A stretch of 52,302 bases of DNA. It comes from Candidatus Puniceispirillum sp. GTDB lineage: Bacteria; Pseudomonadota; Alphaproteobacteria; Puniceispirillales; Puniceispirillaceae. Below the pieces are notes generated by a model. The model had not been told where the DNA came from and did no database searches. It saw nothing but the letters and a program-made list of their open reading frames with translations. How positions within the stretch are numbered: position 1 is the stretch's first letter; each line of letters starts with the position of its first letter. Where the stretch lies: positions 1-52,302 of the forward strand of contig JADHOR010000012.1 in the NCBI GenBank assembly GCA_016778895.1, in the 5' to 3' direction. Shown here piece after piece: positions 14,684 to 24,027 of this stretch. The translations under genes were made by a program, and so were the position numbers.

Positions 14684-16375
14684 GTGGATACTTTTGACGG
14701 CGATATCGGCATATGGAAATCGGCTCCCGGAAAAGGGCGCAAAACCCCGAAAGGGCGTCAGGTTGATGATGGTGCATTGGGTGAGGTTCGGGCGCTTTTA
14801 GGCGACCGGCCGCGGCGGCGGGACTTGCTCATCGAGCATCTGCATCTTATCCAAGATCGCTATGGCCATCTCAGCGTGGCGCATCTGAATGCGCTGGCTG
14901 ATGAAATGCGTTTGGCGCAAAGCGAAGTCTATGAAGTCGCAACCTTTTACGCGCATTTTGACGTTGTGAAAGACAGCGAAACGCCACCGCCAGCCCTGAC
15001 TATTCGGGTTTGCGACTCGTTGTCATGTGAGTTGGCCGGAGCGCAGGCGCTAAAATCGGCACTTGAGGACGGGCTTGATCCGGCCAAAGTGCGCGTATTG
15101 CGGGCGCCGTGCATGGGGCGCTGTGATACCGCGCCAGTGCTTGAAATTGGGCATAACCACATCGATTTTGCCACACCTGAAAAGGTTGAGGCGGCGATTG
15201 CGGCTGATGATACGCATCCGCACATGACCGATTATCAGGATCTGGCAGCTTACCGCGCGACCGGGGGGTATGAGCAGCTGCTGTCGCTGCGCCAAGATGG
15301 CGATTGGGCGGCAGTTCAGGATCTGGTAAATCAGAGCGGCCTTCGCGGGCTTGGCGGTGCGGGCTTTCCGTCGGGCAAGAAATGGGGCTTTGTACGTGCA
15401 GCCGAAGGGCCGCGCTATCTTGCGGTCAATGGTGACGAGGGTGAGCCGGGTACATTCAAAGACCGGTACTATCTTGAGCGAACCCCGCATTTGTTCCTTG
15501 AGGGAATGCTGATTGCCGCATGGGCAGTCGAGGCTGACACCTGTTTTATCTATATGCGGGATGAATATCCGGTTGTTCTGAAAATTCTGGCCAACGAGAT
15601 TGCGGCGTTAGAAGCTACGGGACTGGTGCCCGAGGGTTATATTGACCTTCGTCGCGGGGCGGGTGCCTATATCTGCGGTGAAGAAAGCGCAATGATCGAA
15701 TCCATCGAGGGTAAGCGCGGTTTGCCGCGGCACCGCCCGCCCTATGTGGCGCAAGTGGGAATTTTTGATCGGCCAACATTGGTTCACAATATCGAAACCT
15801 TGCACTGGATTGCGCGGGTTTGCCGCGAGGGGCCAGAGGTGCTGTCTTCAGTTGAAAAGAATGGCCGTGTTGGATTGCGCAGCTATTCGGTTTCGGGACG
15901 GGTTGCTAATCCGGGCGTGTATCTTTTGCCCGCCGGATCGACCATCACGGACATCATCGAGGCGGCTGGTGGCATGGCCGAAGGCCAGGTCTTTAAGGCC
16001 TATCAACCTGGTGGGCCATCATCGGGTCTTTTGCCGGCCAGTTTAAATGATGTGCCGCTTGATTTTGATACATTGCAGCCGCACGGCACCTTTATCGGAT
16101 CGGCCGCTGTTGTGTTGTTGTCTGATCAGGATCGGGTACGTGATGCGGCGCTGAATATGCTGCGGTTTTTCGAGGATGAAAGCTGCGGTCAATGCACGCC
16201 ATGTCGCACCGGATGTGGCAAGGCCGTGCAGCTCATGCAGGCCGACAAGTGGGATCAGCCGCTGTTGAATGATCTGTGTGATGTGATGCAGGACGCATCT
16301 ATCTGCGGATTGGGACAGGCTGCTCCTAACCCTATTCGTTTGACGATGAAACATTTCTCTGAAGAAGTTAGCTGA
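14684..16375 (+). CDS. fdh1B: NAD-linked formate dehydrogenase beta subunit (NuoE-NuoF fusion, Fdh1B type)
   Basis: This 563-residue subunit passes electrons from the catalytic subunit to NAD. Residues 35-175 are a complete NuoE-like domain with a helical bundle and a [2Fe-2S] site (Cys110, Cys115, Cys143, Cys147). From about 200 it is NuoF-like: FMN/NADH-binding GLGGAGFPSGKKW (222-234), NGDEGEPGTFKDRY, YICGEESA, and a [4Fe-4S] motif SCGQCTPC (Cys501, Cys504, Cys507). The E-F fusion of about 560-570 residues is typical of the tungsten-containing FDH1 of Methylobacterium extorquens, while FdsG and FdsB are separate in other NAD-FDHs. Start is GTG with AGGAGAG upstream. Confidence 0.92.
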   Translation: MDTFDGDIGIWKSAPGKGRKTPKGRQVDDGALGEVRALLGDRPRRRDLLIEHLHLIQDRYGHLSVAHLNALADEMRLAQSEVYEVATFYAHFDVVKDSETPPPALTIRVCDSLSCELAGAQALKSALEDGLDPAKVRVLRAPCMGRCDTAPVLEIGHNHIDFATPEKVEAAIAADDTHPHMTDYQDLAAYRATGGYEQLLSLRQDGDWAAVQDLVNQSGLRGLGGAGFPSGKKWGFVRAAEGPRYLAVNGDEGEPGTFKDRYYLERTPHLFLEGMLIAAWAVEADTCFIYMRDEYPVVLKILANEIAALEATGLVPEGYIDLRRGAGAYICGEESAMIESIEGKRGLPRHRPPYVAQVGIFDRPTLVHNIETLHWIARVCREGPEVLSSVEKNGRVGLRSYSVSGRVANPGVYLLPAGSTITDIIEAAGGMAEGQVFKAYQPGGPSSGLLPASLNDVPLDFDTLQPHGTFIGSAAVVLLSDQDRVRDAALNMLRFFEDESCGQCTPCRTGCGKAVQLMQADKWDQPLLNDLCDVMQDASICGLGQAAPNPIRLTMKHFSEEVS

Positions 16376-16382
16376 GGCTCAC

Positions 16383-19166
16383 ATGCTCGATTCAACGCCG
16401 CAAAAAACTGTAACCATTAAACTGGATGGCAAGGATGTTTCCGTGCCAGAAGGCGCCACCATCTGGGAAGCGGCACAAGCTCAGGGTACTTTGATCCCGC
16501 ACCTGTGTCACAAGCCAGAGCCCGGATATCGTTCCGACGGCAATTGCCGTGCTTGTATGGTTGAGATTGAGGGAGAGCGCGTCTTGGCGGCATCTTGTAT
16601 CCGGCCTGTGCAGGATGGCATGGTCGTGCATACAGCGAGTGAGCGTGCCAAGAAATCGCGGGCGCTGGTGGTAGAGCTATTGGCCGCTGATCAGCCTGAG
16701 CAGCCGCATGACGCATCGTCGCATTTTATTGATATGGCGGCATTAAACGGGGTGTCGGAAAGCCGATTTCCGGCGCGTGATGCTTGCCATGTGCCGCTGC
16801 TGGATGACAGTCACGTCGCAATGAGTGTCAATCTTGATGCTTGTATCCATTGTAACTTGTGCGTTCGGGCTTGCCGTGAAGTGCAGGTGAATGATGTTAT
16901 TGGCATGGCGGGTCGCGGTCTTAATGCCGAGATCGTATTTGATATGAATGATCCAATGGGGCAATCGACCTGTGTGGCGTGCGGTGAGTGCGTTCAGGCC
17001 TGTCCAACCGGGGCGCTGATGCCAGCCAGCGTTCTTGATGACGCGCAGCATGGTGACAGCAAGGATTATGACCGCGAGGTTCAATCGGTGTGCCCATATT
17101 GCGGCGTTGGTTGTCAATTATCCTTCAAGATAAAGGATGATGAAATCAAATATGTCGAAGGGATAAATGGCCCGGCTAACGAAAACCGGCTATGCGTGAA
17201 GGGGCGGTTTGGTTTTGACTATGTGCATCACGATCACCGCTTGGCCAAACCATTGATCCGGCGTGAAGATGCGCCAGCAAAAGGGCTGAATGTCGATCCG
17301 TCAAACCCTTGGACGCATTTCCGTGAAGCCAGTTGGGACGAGGCGTTAGATATCGCTGCCAAGGGGTTTATCCGGCATCGTGATATTTCGGGCAAGCGCA
17401 TTGCTGGTTTTGGCTCGGCCAAATGCTCGAACGAAGAGGCATATCTTTTCCAAAAGATGATCCGGCAAGGATTTGGCCATAATAACGTCGATCATTGTAC
17501 CCGTCTTTGCCATGCGTCGTCGGTCGCGGCTTTATTGGAAAATGTTGGCTCGGCAGCGGTGACTGCTACCTTTAATGAAATCGAAAATGCCGATGTTGCA
17601 ATTGTGATTGGTGCGAATCCAACCGAGAACCATCCGGTTGCCGCAACCTATTTCAAACAATTTGCCAAGCGTGGCGGCAAGCTGATCGTTATGGATCCGC
17701 GCGGACAAGGGCTAAAGCGTCATGCAACGCATATGCTGCAATTCCGCCCGGGCGCAGATGTGTCGATGCTGAACGCGATTATGAATGTGATCGTCGAAGA
17801 AGGGCTGTATGACCAGCAATATATCGACAGCTTTACCGAAAACTGGGATGAAATGAAGGCGCATCTAAAGGCGTTTTTACCCGAAAAAATGGCTGAATTC
17901 TGTGGTATTGATGCCGAGATTTTGCGTGCTGTCGCGCGTGATTTTGCAGGTGCCAAATCAGCGATGATTTTCTGGGGAATGGGGGTCTCACAGCATATTC
18001 ATGGCACTGATAACTCGCGGTGCCTGATCTCGCTGGCGCTGATGTGCGGGCAGGTTGGGCGTCCTGGAACAGGCTTGCATCCATTGCGTGGTCAGAACAA
18101 TGTTCAAGGGGCGTCAGACGCGGGGTTAATCCCGATGTTCCTGCCAGATTATCAGAGTGTGACCGATGATGGCGTGCGCTCGGCCTTTAATGAAATCTGG
18201 AATTCGGAGACGATCGCGCCGGAAAAGGGCCTGACCGTTACTGAAATCATGGATGCAATTCATGATGGTGACATCACCTCGATGTATGTTCTGGGTGAAA
18301 ATCCAGCAATGTCTGATCCTGACGCCGATCATGCGCGCGCCGCATTGGCCAAGCTGGATCATTTGGTTGTGCAGGATATCTTCCTGACCGAGACGGCGAA
18401 TTATGCCGATGTCATCTTGCCAGCTTCGGCGTGGGCTGAAAAAACTGGCACGGTTACCAATACCAACCGTCAAGTACAGATGGGGCGTCCAGCAATTGCA
18501 CCGCCGGGTGATGCACGTGAAGATTGGTGGATTACCGTTGAATTGGCCAAACGGATTGGTCTTGACTGGAATTACGCGCATCCGCGTGAGGTGTTTGCCG
18601 AAATGAAACTGTCAATGAAGTCGCTTGACAACATCACGTGGGATCGTCTGGCGGCAGAAAATGTGGTTACCTATCCATCGCTTGATGAGACTGATCCGGG
18701 GCAGCCGATTGTCTTTGGTGACGGGTTCCCGCGGCATGAGGGTCGGGCACGCTTTACCCCGGCCAGCATTATTCCGCCTGCGGAAACACCAGATACAGAC
18801 TATCCGATGATCTTGACAACGGGGCGTCAGCTTGAACATTGGCATACCGGTTCGATGACCCGCCGCGCCACTGTTCTTGATGCTGTCGAGCCGCAAGCAA
18901 ATGCGTCATTGCATCCGCGCACCTTGCGTAAACTCGGTGTTGAGGCAGGGGATATGGTTACGATTGAAACGCGGCGTGGGGCGATTTCAATCATGGCACG
19001 GGCTGACCGTGCGGTTGCCGAGGATATGGTTTTTGTGCCGTTCGCCTATGTTGAGGCAGCAGCCAATATCCTCACAAATCCGGTGGTTGATCCCTTTGGG
19101 AAAATCCCTGAATTCAAGTTTGCTGCGTGTCGGGTTTTAGCGTCTGTTAGCGTAGCGGCTGAGTAA
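16383..19166 (+). CDS. fdh1A: Formate dehydrogenase catalytic alpha subunit (Fdh1A type)
   Basis: The 927-residue protein oxidises formate to CO2 at a Mo/W bis-pterin centre. It carries an N-terminal [2Fe-2S] domain (Cys42, Cys55, Cys58, Cys72), a His/Cys-type segment, two [4Fe-4S] ferredoxin motifs (ACIHCNLCVRAC, TCVACGECVQACP), the MopB cluster motif CPYCGVGCQ, and the catalytic domain with metal ligand Cys376 in TRLCHASS, hence a cysteine rather than a selenocysteine enzyme. The C-terminal pterin-binding domain (LTTGRQLEHWHTGSMTRR) is intact. It starts seven bases after fdh1B. It has no Tat signal, so it is cytosolic. No fdhD is seen nearby. Whether it holds Mo or W cannot be read; the Fdh1 architecture favours W. 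Confidence 0.93.
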   Translation: MLDSTPQKTVTIKLDGKDVSVPEGATIWEAAQAQGTLIPHLCHKPEPGYRSDGNCRACMVEIEGERVLAASCIRPVQDGMVVHTASERAKKSRALVVELLAADQPEQPHDASSHFIDMAALNGVSESRFPARDACHVPLLDDSHVAMSVNLDACIHCNLCVRACREVQVNDVIGMAGRGLNAEIVFDMNDPMGQSTCVACGECVQACPTGALMPASVLDDAQHGDSKDYDREVQSVCPYCGVGCQLSFKIKDDEIKYVEGINGPANENRLCVKGRFGFDYVHHDHRLAKPLIRREDAPAKGLNVDPSNPWTHFREASWDEALDIAAKGFIRHRDISGKRIAGFGSAKCSNEEAYLFQKMIRQGFGHNNVDHCTRLCHASSVAALLENVGSAAVTATFNEIENADVAIVIGANPTENHPVAATYFKQFAKRGGKLIVMDPRGQGLKRHATHMLQFRPGADVSMLNAIMNVIVEEGLYDQQYIDSFTENWDEMKAHLKAFLPEKMAEFCGIDAEILRAVARDFAGAKSAMIFWGMGVSQHIHGTDNSRCLISLALMCGQVGRPGTGLHPLRGQNNVQGASDAGLIPMFLPDYQSVTDDGVRSAFNEIWNSETIAPEKGLTVTEIMDAIHDGDITSMYVLGENPAMSDPDADHARAALAKLDHLVVQDIFLTETANYADVILPASAWAEKTGTVTNTNRQVQMGRPAIAPPGDAREDWWITVELAKRIGLDWNYAHPREVFAEMKLSMKSLDNITWDRLAAENVVTYPSLDETDPGQPIVFGDGFPRHEGRARFTPASIIPPAETPDTDYPMILTTGRQLEHWHTGSMTRRATVLDAVEPQANASLHPRTLRKLGVEAGDMVTIETRRGAISIMARADRAVAEDMVFVPFAYVEAAANILTNPVVDPFGKIPEFKFAACRVLASVSVAAE

Positions 19167-19191
19167 TTCTCTAAAGTTGATTGCAGGAACG

Positions 19192-19240
19192 GCCCCTGAT
19201 TGCTCTCTTTTTATAAGAGTGTGATCAGGGGCTTTTCTTT
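19192..19240 (+). terminator. Terminator of the fdh1BA operon
   Basis: The outer stem is GCCCCTGAT (19192-19200) and ATCAGGGGC (19224-19232), with an inner CTCTTTTTATAAGAG hairpin, followed by TTTTCTTT. Confidence 0.85.
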
Positions 19241-19297
19241 GATGAAAGCCGAATTTCGCCCATGCTAATCCCGCATGTGAGTTTGCGGTAAACCGAT

Positions 19298-19352
19298 AAA
19301 GTAAAAAGAAAATGTAAAAAATTTACAATTTTCAAATTTTCACTATTTTCCT
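19298..19352. repeat. AT-rich segment similar to 225-280
   Basis: The two segments align over about 55 bases with few gaps, including AAAGTAAA, AAAATGT, TTTACAATTT and CACTATTTTC. Copy 2 contains the perfect dyad TGTAAA AAA TTTACA (19313-19327). Confidence 0.5.
19322..19349 (+). promoter_or_regulatory. Candidate promoter for the PanE-like gene
   Basis: TTTACA (19322-19327), 16 bases, TATTTT (19344-19349), exactly as at 250-277. The dyad TGTAAA/TTTACA overlaps the -35 box and could be a regulator site. The gene starts 112 bases downstream. Confidence 0.4.
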
Positions 19353-19461
19353 TTTGATCTGAGATACCAGCCATTACAACGAATGAGGTAGGGGCGTGAA
19401 ACTGCCGCAATTGGGCTTTTGCTTTTGCTGATCGTTATGAAAGAAAAGGGAGATTAGTGAC

Positions 19462-20523
19462 ATGAAGATTTTGATATTGGGCGCATCATACGGCTCGCTT
19501 CTATCAACGAAATTATTGATGGCAGGTCACGATGTCACTTTGATTTGTCGCAGTAAATCAGCGGATCTGATTAATCGTGAGGGAACCGAAGTGCGGATCA
19601 AGCTCCGCGATGAGGACACCCATCGGGCATTTCGCTCGCATGATTTAGCCGGCACGCTGGATGCGGTGACGCCAGCCGATGCACGGCCTGAAGATTACGA
19701 CATGATCGGGCTTGCGATGCAGGAACCACAATATTCTGAGCCGCAGGTAAAGGGTCTCATGCGCCGTATTGCAGCGAGCCGTCGGCCCTGCCTGTCGATC
19801 ATGAATATGCCGCCATTGCCGTTTTTGCGCCGGATTGAGGCCTTGGCCGGTGCGCCATTGGATATGTGTTACGATGATGTGTCAGTCTGGCAAGATTTTG
19901 AACCGGGCCTGATGTCGCTTTGCAGCCCCGATCCGCAGGCATTCCGGCCTCCGGAGGAAGGCACCAATGTGCTTCATGTTGGCTTGCCAACCAATTTTAA
20001 GGCGGCAGTCTTTGCTGACCCTCAGCATAATGAAATGCTGCGCCAGCTCGAGGCTGATATTTCAGCCGCGATTGTTGATGGCAAGGATGTGCCGGTAAAG
20101 CTGCGCGTTTATGAAAGCCTGTTTGTGCCAATGGCGAAATGGAGCATGCTGCTGACAGGTAATTACCAATGTGTGCAGCGCGACGGGATCCGGCCAATTC
20201 GTGATGCGGTGCATGGTGATATCGACGCCTCGGCCAAAATGTATGCGTGGGTTGATAGGTTGGCACGTGCGCTGGGCGCTGATGCCGTTGATCAGGTGCC
20301 GTTTGAAAAATACGCCAACGCCGCCAGCAGCCTGCTAAAGCCGTCATCAGCCGCACGTGCTATTGATTCGGGGGCCAAAACGATTGAGCGTGTTGACCTG
20401 TTGGTGCAACGAATTGCACTTAGCATTGGTATACAGAATGATCTGCTCGATGAAACTGTTGCGATTGTGAATGAGCGCCTTGATACGAACCGGTTTGAGA
20501 TGCCCGTATACCGTGTCGCGTAA
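19462..20523 (+). CDS. PanE/ApbA-like Rossmann-fold reductase
   Basis: The 353-residue protein opens with a nucleotide-binding strand-loop (MKILILGASYGSLLSTKLL) followed by GHDVTLICRS, as in ketopantoate reductases, and has a helical second half with EKYANAASSLLKPSSAARA that resembles the catalytic Lys-containing C-terminal domain. It is longer than ordinary PanE (about 300) and the usual GAGAIG loop is altered to GASYGS, so another 2-oxo- or 3-oxo-acid may be the substrate. It is a single-gene unit: its own promoter-like element precedes it and a hairpin with T-tract follows. Confidence 0.7.
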   Translation: MKILILGASYGSLLSTKLLMAGHDVTLICRSKSADLINREGTEVRIKLRDEDTHRAFRSHDLAGTLDAVTPADARPEDYDMIGLAMQEPQYSEPQVKGLMRRIAASRRPCLSIMNMPPLPFLRRIEALAGAPLDMCYDDVSVWQDFEPGLMSLCSPDPQAFRPPEEGTNVLHVGLPTNFKAAVFADPQHNEMLRQLEADISAAIVDGKDVPVKLRVYESLFVPMAKWSMLLTGNYQCVQRDGIRPIRDAVHGDIDASAKMYAWVDRLARALGADAVDQVPFEKYANAASSLLKPSSAARAIDSGAKTIERVDLLVQRIALSIGIQNDLLDETVAIVNERLDTNRFEMPVYRVA

Positions 20524-20630
20524 CACCGGCTAGCTCGGCAAACAAGTGCTCCCTGAGGCTAAAGGATAAATCGCGTTAGCTCGACTGCGGCGCAGGGCTG
20601 CTCGGTTAAACCTCTCATTGCATCAAACAC

Positions 20631-20661
20631 GGGCGGTACCTGAGGCGCCGCCCTTTTATTT
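20631..20661 (+). terminator. Terminator after the PanE-like gene
   Basis: GGGCGG (20631-20636) pairs with CCGCCC (20648-20653), followed by TTTTATTT. It lies between two converging genes and reads as a terminator on the plus strand. Confidence 0.7.
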
Positions 20662-20727
20662 GCCGGGTTTGCTCTATTATCACCGAATTTTGCGGTAATA
20701 ACGCCGTCTGGCTTGGCCTGGCTTAGT

Positions 20728-21630
20728 TTAGCTTTTTAGGACATCCACCAGGGTGACGCCAAGTTTGGCTGGCGAGGGAGAGACGCGAACGCCGGCGGCC
20801 TCCAGCTCGGCAATCTTCTCATCAGCACCGCCTTTACCGCCAGAAATAACGGCGCCAGCATGGCCCATGGTACGGCCGGGGGGCGAAGTGCGGCCAGCAA
20901 TAAAACCAACCATTGGCTTGGAGCGGCCTTTTTTGGCTTCGTCAATCAGGAATTGTGCTGCATCTTCCTCGGCTGAACCACCAATCTCGCCAATCATGAT
21001 GATTGATTCTGTTTGCGCATCAGCAAGAAACATCTCCAGAACATCGATGAATTCAGTACCCTTCACCGGATCACCGCCAATACCAACAGCAGATGACTGG
21101 CCGAGGCCCGCCATCGAGGTCTGGTAAACTGCCTCATAGGTCAACGTGCCCGAGCGCGATAGCACGCCAACCGAACCTTTGCGGAAAATACTTGGCGGCA
21201 TGATGCCAATCTTGCACTCATCCGGTGTCATCAGGCCAGGACAGTTGGGGCCAATCAAACGTGAGTTTGATTTATCCAGCTTTTCCTTCACCCGCACCAT
21301 GTCCATAACCGGCACACCTTCAGTGATGCAGGTAATCAGCTCAATACCGGCATCAATCGCCTCTTCAATAGCGGCGGCGGCACCGACTGGCGGGACATAG
21401 ATTACCGATGCATTGGCACCTGTGGCGTCTTTCGCTTCGGCAACCGTGGTGTATAACGGCAGATTTTGACCGGCAGCACTCGTCCATTGCTGGCCACCTT
21501 TTTTCGGGTGAGTGCCGGCAACCATCTGGGTCCCATGATAGGCGAGAGCCTGTTCAGTATGAAACGTGCCGGTTTTACCCGTCAGGCCCTGCACGATGAT
21601 TTTAGTGTCTTTATTAATGAGAATCGACAT
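20728..21630 (-). CDS. sucD: Succinyl-CoA synthetase alpha subunit SucD
   Basis: The 300-residue subunit binds CoA and carries the phosphorylated His. It has the CoA-binding Rossmann start ([28 protein letters not shown]), the block [21 protein letters not shown], and the [18 protein letters not shown] segment in which His is the phosphorylated residue. It starts four bases after the sucC stop, so the two form an operon transcribed leftward. The subunits are of ordinary SucCD type, but the related malate-CoA ligase (MtkAB) of serine-cycle organisms cannot be fully excluded by eye. No other TCA-cycle gene is next to it. Confidence 0.9.
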   Translation of the reverse strand: MSILINKDTKIIVQGLTGKTGTFHTEQALAYHGTQMVAGTHPKKGGQQWTSAAGQNLPLYTTVAEAKDATGANASVIYVPPVGAAAAIEEAIDAGIELITCITEGVPVMDMVRVKEKLDKSNSRLIGPNCPGLMTPDECKIGIMPPSIFRKGSVGVLSRSGTLTYEAVYQTSMAGLGQSSAVGIGGDPVKGTEFIDVLEMFLADAQTESIIMIGEIGGSAEEDAAQFLIDEAKKGRSKPMVGFIAGRTSPPGRTMGHAGAVISGGKGGADEKIAELEAAGVRVSPSPAKLGVTLVDVLKS

Positions 21631-21634
21631 GTGC

Positions 21635-22828
21635 TTAGCCTTTCACTGCTTTTACAATTTTCTGCGCGGCGTCATCCAGATCATCTGCGGCAATCACATT
21701 CAGCCCGCTGCTATTGATGATGGCCTTGCCTTCATCCACCTTGGTGCCTTCGAGGCGTACCACTAAAGGCACTTCGAGATTGATGTCTTTTGCCGCCTGG
21801 ACAACACCCTCAGCAATCACGTCACAACGCATGATGCCGCCAAAAATATTCACCAGAATGCCCTTTACGTTTGGATCGGCGGTGATGATCTTAAAAGCAG
21901 CGGTAACGCGTTCGGTTGTTGCGCTGCCGCCAACATCAAGAAAATTTGCTGGCTCGGCGCCGTATAGCTTGATGATGTCCATTGTTGCCATCGCAAGACC
22001 AGCACCGTTCACCATGCAGCCGATTTCGCCATCCAGCGCAATATAGGCAAGGTCATATTTCGATGCTTCAACCTCCTTTTCGTCTTCTTCGGTCTCGTCC
22101 CGCAATTCCATAATATCGGGATGCCGGAATAGCGCGTTATTGTCAAAAGACACTTTCGCATCGAGCACCTGAACATCGTTTGACTTGGTAACAATCAACG
22201 GGTTGATTTCCAGCAAATTCATGTCCTTGCTGCAAAATGCCTCATAGAGGTTCTTAAAAAGTACAATTCCCTGATCACGGGCTGATCCGGTGAGCTTTAG
22301 CGCGTCCGCAAGCTTGGCTGCATCGTTATCAGTGCAACCGGTGCTGGCAGTGATTCCAACTGAATGGATCAGTTCGGGAGTGTCATGCGCGACCATCTCA
22401 ATATCCATGCCGCCTTCGGTCGATGCAACAAAAGACGTTTTACCGGTCTCCCGATCAACAAGGATCGAGAGATATAGTTCGCGATCAATTTCGGCGCCAG
22501 CTTCGACATAAAGCTGATTTACTGCTTTACCACTGGGGCCGGTTTGTTTGGTCACAAGGGTTTTCCCAAACATTTCCTTGACATTAGCCAGTGCATCTTC
22601 CGCTGAGAAAGATACGCGGACGCCGCCTTTCGCGTCAGGGCCAAGCTCTTTGAATTTGCCTTTACCGCGTCCACCGGCGTGGATCTGGCTCTTTACCACC
22701 CAGACTGGGCCGGGAAGGGATGCGATCGCGCCTTCGGCATCGTCAAGATTGGTAATTGCAACACCGGCGGCAATGGGCGCGCCGAATGTCTGTAAAATTT
22801 TCTTGGCCTGATGTTCATGGATGTTCAT
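21635..22828 (-). CDS. sucC: Succinyl-CoA synthetase beta subunit SucC
   Basis: The 397-residue ATP-grasp subunit binds nucleotide and succinate. Motifs in order: [71 protein letters not shown] and [20 protein letters not shown] 22828 is the family's usual start; upstream codons to 22885 do not fit. It pairs with sucD. The promoter must lie in the 357-base region shared with the GntR regulator, which contains a palindromic site at 23027 and a near copy at 23111. This suggests that the CoA ligase is co-regulated with oxalate/formate genes, perhaps to supply succinyl-CoA as CoA donor; that is inference. Confidence 0.92.
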   Translation of the reverse strand: MNIHEHQAKKILQTFGAPIAAGVAITNLDDAEGAIASLPGPVWVVKSQIHAGGRGKGKFKELGPDAKGGVRVSFSAEDALANVKEMFGKTLVTKQTGPSGKAVNQLYVEAGAEIDRELYLSILVDRETGKTSFVASTEGGMDIEMVAHDTPELIHSVGITASTGCTDNDAAKLADALKLTGSARDQGIVLFKNLYEAFCSKDMNLLEINPLIVTKSNDVQVLDAKVSFDNNALFRHPDIMELRDETEEDEKEVEASKYDLAYIALDGEIGCMVNGAGLAMATMDIIKLYGAEPANFLDVGGSATTERVTAAFKIITADPNVKGILVNIFGGIMRCDVIAEGVVQAAKDINLEVPLVVRLEGTKVDEGKAIINSSGLNVIAADDLDDAAQKIVKAVKG

Positions 22829-23026
22829 GGCTACTGTCTTTCTCCCACTGTGCGACCTCGCTTGCCGAGGCCACGATAATTGCAACGATCCCGTCTTGGG
22901 CGTTCCGCGTTCCGGTGCAAGCCTTATAGCGGACGAAAACCGTTTTTGCCTATATATTGCAAAAGTCGGCGAGGGATAAGTCTATCTGTTGATTCCCCTT
23001 TAATTCACAGATAATTTCCATTTATA

Positions 23027-23036
23027 TGGTATACCA
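23027..23036. promoter_or_regulatory. Operator TGGTATACCA (sucC side)
   Basis: This palindrome is perfect and identical to 14611-14620. It is 199 bases upstream of sucC and 150 bases upstream of gntR. Confidence 0.65.
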
Positions 23037-23110
23037 CACACCACTAATAGCAAGAACTATCGCCGAAAAAACAACCTAAAAACCGCTTGACGAGTGTTGT
23101 GTCAGGTGTA

Positions 23111-23120
23111 AGGTATACCA
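23111..23120. promoter_or_regulatory. Operator AGGTATACCA (gntR side, autoregulation)
   Basis: This copy differs in one base from the perfect palindrome. It is 66 bases before the gntR start and near its likely -10 box, the position expected for an autorepressor. Confidence 0.6.
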
Positions 23121-23185
23121 GATAAAGCGTGTAACCATGCGTTTGTTTAAATTATTTTAACGGGGATTGATGAGGGGGTGATGAC

Positions 23186-23920
23186 ATGGCAATTGATGTC
23201 AAATTAAAGCCTGTTTCGATCAATTTTACCCTGAAAGACCATATATATGAGGTGCTTCGAGAAAGCATCTTGAAGGTCGATATCTATGATGCTGATGAAG
23301 AGTTGCGATTGGATGAGCGCCGGCTTGCCGAGCAGCTTGGTATTTCACGCACACCGATTCGCGAAGCCTTAGCGCGTTTGGCGCAGGATGGTCTGGTTGA
23401 TATTCTGCCACGCAAGGGGGTGTTTATTCACCGCAAAAGTCTTGACGAGATTCTTGATATGGTTGTGACATGGGCGGCACTGGAAAGCATGGCGGCGCAC
23501 ATTGCGGCGCGTATTGCGTCAGATGCCGAGATCAAGGCACTTCGTGACCTTGCAATGCGGCACAGCACTTCGGTAGCTAAGGCCGAGCTCAGTGAATATT
23601 CCGACGCCAATATCAAATTTCATCAGGCGATTTTAGACATGTCTCGCAGCCCGTTGTTGAAATCAACGACTGACGGGCTTTTTGCCCACATGCTTGCAGT
23701 TCGTCGGCGGGCGATGGGCGAGAATAATCGCGCCACCAATTCGGTTGCCGATCACATGGAAATTATCGAAGCGCTTGAGTCCCGCGACAGTGAATTGGCT
23801 TCGCGGCTGGTGCGCGAGCACACGATGCGCTTGCATGACCATATCCGTGAGAGATGGACGCGACTGGCCAATAAATCAAAGGCACGCGCAAGCCCTGGAA
23901 AGCGTGACACAACAATCTAA
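23186..23920 (+). CDS. GntR-family regulator, FCD/FadR type
   Basis: The 244-residue protein has an N-terminal winged helix-turn-helix (about 15-80) with the GntR signature ELRLDERRLAEQLGISRTPIREALARL and QDGLVDILPRKGVF, and an all-helical FCD ligand domain (about 90-225). The metal-binding residues expected for FCD are visible in SDANIKFHQAIL, VADHMEIIEAL and VREHTMRLHDHI, so the ligand is probably a carboxylic acid held by a metal ion. It lies directly upstream of oxc and frc and divergent from sucCD, with palindromic sites in its upstream region and one in front of fdh1B. I infer it senses oxalate, formate or a related acid. Confidence 0.9.
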   Translation: MAIDVKLKPVSINFTLKDHIYEVLRESILKVDIYDADEELRLDERRLAEQLGISRTPIREALARLAQDGLVDILPRKGVFIHRKSLDEILDMVVTWAALESMAAHIAARIASDAEIKALRDLAMRHSTSVAKAELSEYSDANIKFHQAILDMSRSPLLKSTTDGLFAHMLAVRRRAMGENNRATNSVADHMEIIEALESRDSELASRLVREHTMRLHDHIRERWTRLANKSKARASPGKRDTTI

Positions 23921-24027
23921 CACCTAAATACGGGCGCGCCGCAAAGAACAGAAAAGCAGCCGCTAAAATTAAACGCTAACCAAATATATCAATTCGAAAA
24001 TTGCGAAGGTTCTTACAGGAGACAAAA

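Larger units (their letters stand above)
22829..23185. other. sucC-gntR divergent control region
   Basis: There is no gene in these 357 bases. Two palindromic sites, TGGTATACCA (23027-23036) and AGGTATACCA (23111-23120), are 84 bases apart, close to eight helical turns, so protein bound to both could form a loop. A TTGACG (23087-23092) may be the -35 box for gntR, with the second site overlapping its -10 region. Confidence 0.6.
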
